The notes under the pieces were generated by a model, which saw nothing but the letters and a program-made list of their open reading frames with translations, searched no databases and was not told the DNA's origin. This document shows positions 4,751-5,755 of a stretch of DNA of 5,755 bases, piece by piece. The position numbers were made by a program, and so were the translations under genes. Position 1 is the stretch's first letter. The number at the start of each line of letters is the position of its first letter. Source of the DNA: Planctomycetaceae bacterium (GTDB taxonomy: Bacteria; Planctomycetota; Planctomycetia; Planctomycetales; Planctomycetaceae); NCBI GenBank assembly GCA_003445035.1, contig DLVV01000153.1:1-5755 (forward strand), read 5' to 3'.

Positions 4751-5755
4751 ATGCTGGACCGATTGCCGTGCCGTGACCGTCGCCTGCTGACCGCCCTGCT
4801 GGTCCTTTCGCTGTCGATTGCCGCCAATGCCCAGGACCGGGCCCCAGCCACAGCCGGGACCCGCAAGGCTCCGGCAAAACCCACGAAGCCGGCCGACAAC
4901 TTCGCCTCCATCTTTGATCAACTCGACCAGAACAAGGACGGCGTGCTGGTGATCGACGAATTGACCGAGGACCAGGCCAAATCGTTCGGTCGGCTGCTGA
5001 GGGTCGCAGACGGCAACAACGACAAGCGTCTCACGCGTCAGGAATTCCTCTCGTATCTCCAACCCGGCCCCGCCGGCCAACCGGAGACGGCTCAGCAGCG
5101 GAGAGTCAACGCCGTCCCGCAGGGAGCCTTCGAGAGATTCGACCGCAACCGGGACGGCAAGCTGACTCCCGAGGAATTTCCCGAGCAGACCCGTCCACGA
5201 ATCACCAGCTATCTCAAGCAACTCGGCAAGGATGGGCTCTCCCGAGAAGATTTCGCCGCGATGTACCGCCGGCAACAGGTCAACCGGGGACAGGAGAATC
5301 GCGGCAGGCCCGGTGACCGCGGCCAACGAGAGCGGGCCAGTGAACAGGCTCGACGAGAGCAGTTCTTCGACAGGCTCGACCGTGACAAGGACGGAAAACT
5401 GACGGCAGAAGAATTTCCTGAGAACTCCCGCGGACTGTTCACTTTCCTGGCACGACGCCTGGAGAAGAAGGAAGGGGAATCCATCACCAAGCAGGAATTC
5501 CTCGCCTCGATGCCCTCCCGACCCACCAACCAACGCCGTCCCCAACCGGCCGAGCCCGGCCGGCCCGGCGATCAGCCTCGTCGCGGCGGATCTCCCGAAT
5601 CCGGGCGTGGCCCGTTGCTGATCCGGGTCCTCGATCTCAACCGCGACGGTCGACTCAGCCGCGACGAACTCGCCAAAGCTGCCGACCAATTCGAGCAACT
5701 CGACAGCAACGGTGACGGGCAACTCGATCCCAGGGAACTCTTCGGGGGTTCACGA
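4751..5755 (+). CDS. Secreted EF-hand calcium-binding repeat protein, C-terminus missing
   Basis: The frame runs 335 codons from ATG 4751 to the window edge without a stop. Residues 1-27 are a Sec signal peptide (CRDRR, LLTALLVLSLSIA, cleavage after ANA). Eight EF-hand units follow as four pairs. Six loops are canonical or nearly so: 59-70, 87-98 (Lys92 replaces the usual Gly), 131-142, 210-221, 295-306 and 318-329, each with Asp at position 1, Asn or Asp at 3, Asp at 5 and Glu at 12. The partners of the third and fifth loops are decayed: around 158-168, where the loop is shortened, and 238-249, where the metal ligands are lost. Pro/Arg/Gly/Gln-rich linkers at 31-48, 175-202 and 256-288 separate the pairs. 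Calcium binding outside the cytoplasm is inferred from these motifs; no enzyme domain is seen, although one could follow beyond the edge. No clear Shine-Dalgarno sequence precedes the start. EF-hand proteins of this sort are frequent in planctomycetes. Confidence 0.88.
   Translation, partial: MLDRLPCRDRRLLTALLVLSLSIAANAQDRAPATAGTRKAPAKPTKPADNFASIFDQLDQNKDGVLVIDELTEDQAKSFGRLLRVADGNNDKRLTRQEFLSYLQPGPAGQPETAQQRRVNAVPQGAFERFDRNRDGKLTPEEFPEQTRPRITSYLKQLGKDGLSREDFAAMYRRQQVNRGQENRGRPGDRGQRERASEQARREQFFDRLDRDKDGKLTAEEFPENSRGLFTFLARRLEKKEGESITKQEFLASMPSRPTNQRRPQPAEPGRPGDQPRRGGSPESGRGPLLIRVLDLNRDGRLSRDELAKAADQFEQLDSNGDGQLDPRELFGGSR

Noticed and set aside
3843..5722. Two long minus-strand open frames (3843-4877 and 4673-5722) opposite the secreted-protein and EF-hand genes
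   Set aside because: Both are mirror frames of well-supported plus-strand genes, overlap each other, and give repetitive Gly/Val/Leu-rich products without recognisable domains.
1..5755. tRNA, rRNA, CRISPR arrays, insertion sequences, phage or defence genes
   Set aside because: Reading both strands showed no cloverleaf-like segments, no regularly spaced repeats, no transposase-like motifs and no known defence domains; the window looks like ordinary chromosomal envelope genes.

Overview
The window is GC-rich DNA with mostly G or C at third codon positions. It carries five protein genes and no RNA genes, transposons or CRISPR arrays. All five proteins appear to be exported: each starts with a Sec signal peptide or, in one case, a lipoprotein signal. 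The combination suggests a planctomycete, probably a Planctomycetales-like lineage. It includes a C-terminal-CXXCH cytochrome lipoprotein, a short HtrA-type protease with its own N-terminal beta domain, a large secreted protein resembling DUF3352, and an EF-hand repeat protein; several starts lack a clear Shine-Dalgarno sequence. The lineage is inferred from gene content, not from a marker gene.

Layout. Positions 1-237 hold the 5' end of a minus-strand gene for a Pro/Ala-rich exported protein that runs off the left edge. A 295-bp divergent spacer (238-532) follows, with overlapping palindromes and a plausible plus-strand promoter. Next comes a tight two-gene unit: a cytochrome c'-like lipoprotein (533-1603) and a PDZ-less trypsin-like serine protease (1607-2584). 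They are 3 bp apart, and the protease ribosome binding site lies inside the last codons of the cytochrome gene. A 232-bp spacer (2585-2816) contains a striking 77-nt interrupted inverted repeat beside a perfect Shine-Dalgarno sequence. It precedes a 607-residue secreted protein of unknown function (2817-4640). After a possible terminator hairpin comes an EF-hand protein (4751 to the right edge, no stop reached).

How the genes may work together. Only the cytochrome-protease pair is clearly co-expressed, and both products should act in the periplasm or on a membrane facing it. The protease has a DxDxDG loop, and the EF-hand protein carries six near-canonical calcium loops, so calcium-dependent envelope functions are a possible but unproven theme. 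The points most worth a second look are the leader dyad before the 607-residue gene, the heme-less first half of the cytochrome, the calcium-like loop in the protease, and the paired EF-hand modules with selectively decayed partners. Nothing here proves a new defence or mobile system.
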